Assembly (NCBI RefSeq): GCF_001693815.1
Contig: NZ_MBQD01000021.1
Location: 186,001 to 250,000 of the forward strand
Origin: Tessaracoccus lapidicaptus
Lineage (GTDB): Bacteria; Actinomycetota; Actinomycetes; Propionibacteriales; Propionibacteriaceae
Reading direction: 5' to 3'
DNA length: 64,000 nt
Shown: in pieces, positions 63,459 to 64,000 of the stretch
How positions within the stretch are numbered: the stretch's first letter is position 1
How the letters are laid out: each line of letters begins with the position of its first letter
Program-made: the position numbers and the translations under genes
The notes under the pieces: model-generated
The model's input: only the letters and a program-made list of their open reading frames with translations
Told to the model about the DNA's origin: nothing
Database searches by the model: none

Positions 63459-64000
63459 TCAGTAGTAGTAGGGGAACTTCGACCAGTCGGGCGCGCGCTT
63501 CTCGAGGAACGAGTCGCGGCCCTCGACGGCCTCGTCGGTCATGTACGCCAGCCGAGTGGTCTCCCCCGCGAACACCTGCTGGCCGATGAGCCCGTCGTCG
63601 ATGGCGTTGAAGGCGAACTTCAGCATGCGCTGCGCCGTTGGCGACTTGCCGCAGATCTTCGCGGCCCATTCCAGGCCCATGTCCTCGAGCTCCGCGTGCG
63701 GCACGACGCGGTTGACCATGCCCATCCGGTGGGCGTCCTCGGCGTCGTGGACGTCGCCCAGGAAGAAGATCTCACGCGCGAACTTCTGGCCCACCTGGCG
63801 GGCCAGATAGGCCGAACCGAACCCGGCGTCGAAGGAGCCGACGTCGGCGTCGGTCTGCTTGAACATCGCGTGCTCCCGCGACGCCAACGTGAGGTCCGCG
63901 ACGACGTGCAGCGAGTGTCCGCCCCCGGCGGCCCACCCGTTGACCAGCGCGATGACCACCTTCGGCATGAACCGGATCAGGCGCTGCACCTCGAGGATGT
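63459..64000 (-). CDS. menB: 1,4-dihydroxy-2-naphthoyl-CoA synthase, 3' part
   Basis: C-terminal 180 residues of a crotonase-fold enzyme; the 5' end is beyond the window. Motifs ALVNGWAAGGGHSLHVVADL (oxyanion hole), KQTDADVGSFDAGFGSAYLAR, REIFFLG and the ending FLEKRAPDWSKFPYYY are diagnostic of MenB. The frame is open through base 64000. Makes the naphthoquinone ring of menaquinone, the likely electron acceptor for the type II NADH dehydrogenase at 36370. Confidence 0.95.
   Translation of the reverse strand, partial: ILEVQRLIRFMPKVVIALVNGWAAGGGHSLHVVADLTLASREHAMFKQTDADVGSFDAGFGSAYLARQVGQKFAREIFFLGDVHDAEDAHRMGMVNRVVPHAELEDMGLEWAAKICGKSPTAQRMLKFAFNAIDDGLIGQQVFAGETTRLAYMTDEAVEGRDSFLEKRAPDWSKFPYYY

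Overview
The window is 64 kb of very GC-rich (roughly 70% by eye), densely packed bacterial chromosome. It looks like a high-GC Gram-positive actinobacterium, and my best guess is Propionibacteriaceae (Tessaracoccus/Propionibacterium-like). Reasons: a dnaK-grpE-dnaJ-hspR operon with HAIR operators, a translational-type ileS T-box, a DtxR/IdeR-like iron box, a polyprenol-phosphomannose glycosyltransferase, the tRNA adenosine deaminase-associated acidic protein next to tadA, frequent GTG starts, and ATGA/GTGA stop-start overlaps. The family assignment is inference. No prophage, transposase, CRISPR array or rRNA was seen. One tRNA gene (Ser, CGA) is present.

Layout. 1-10 kb: clpB, a GH13 glucan/trehalose-type enzyme, L-lactate dehydrogenase, small conserved proteins, a PfkB sugar kinase and the tdh-kbl threonine catabolism pair. 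10-11.6 kb: an AbiEi/DUF559-type protein gene between short GCAGGCG-type repeats. 11.6-14.7 kb: TPP riboswitch followed by thiM-thiE-thiD-tenA. 14.8-17.3 kb: glycogen phosphorylase. 17.4-22.1 kb: iron-siderophore uptake operon (siderophore-interacting flavoprotein, binding protein, two permeases, ATPase) behind an iron box. 22.8-26.9 kb: the HspR-controlled chaperone operon. 27-31 kb: a lactonase, then a three-gene operon (N-formylglutamate amidohydrolase-like, QEGLA/DUF1704 metallopeptidase-like, ATP-grasp ligase). 31-43.7 kb: thrC, an ABC transporter, a mannosyltransferase, a VOC protein, ndh, DoxX, a two-component system, deoC, an ABC exporter and dcd.

43.7-46.75 kb is accessory DNA: a DUF222/HNH endonuclease gene enclosed by a diverged pair of inverted repeats of about 350 bp and by eight copies of a two-hairpin repeat. 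46.75-64 kb: a C-S lyase/aminotransferase fused to an FHA domain, T-box-controlled ileS, an oxidoreductase, a YceH-methyltransferase fusion, lysC, an NgcE-like binding protein, a HerA-like ATPase, a LytR_C protein, tRNA-Ser, an MFS transporter, tadA and its partner, upp, a YwiC-like protein and the 3' part of menB, which is cut by the window edge.

System-level points. Many transcription units have a TAnnnT box ending 6-7 nt before the start codon, which suggests leaderless mRNAs; others have clear Shine-Dalgarno sites. Four regulatory circuits can be read from the DNA: HspR (clpB and the dnaK operon), DtxR-type iron control, TPP riboswitch and ileS T-box. The most novel-looking items are the FHA-lyase fusion, the ligase/peptidase/amidohydrolase operon, and the two nuclease-fold genes that each sit between inverted repeat families.
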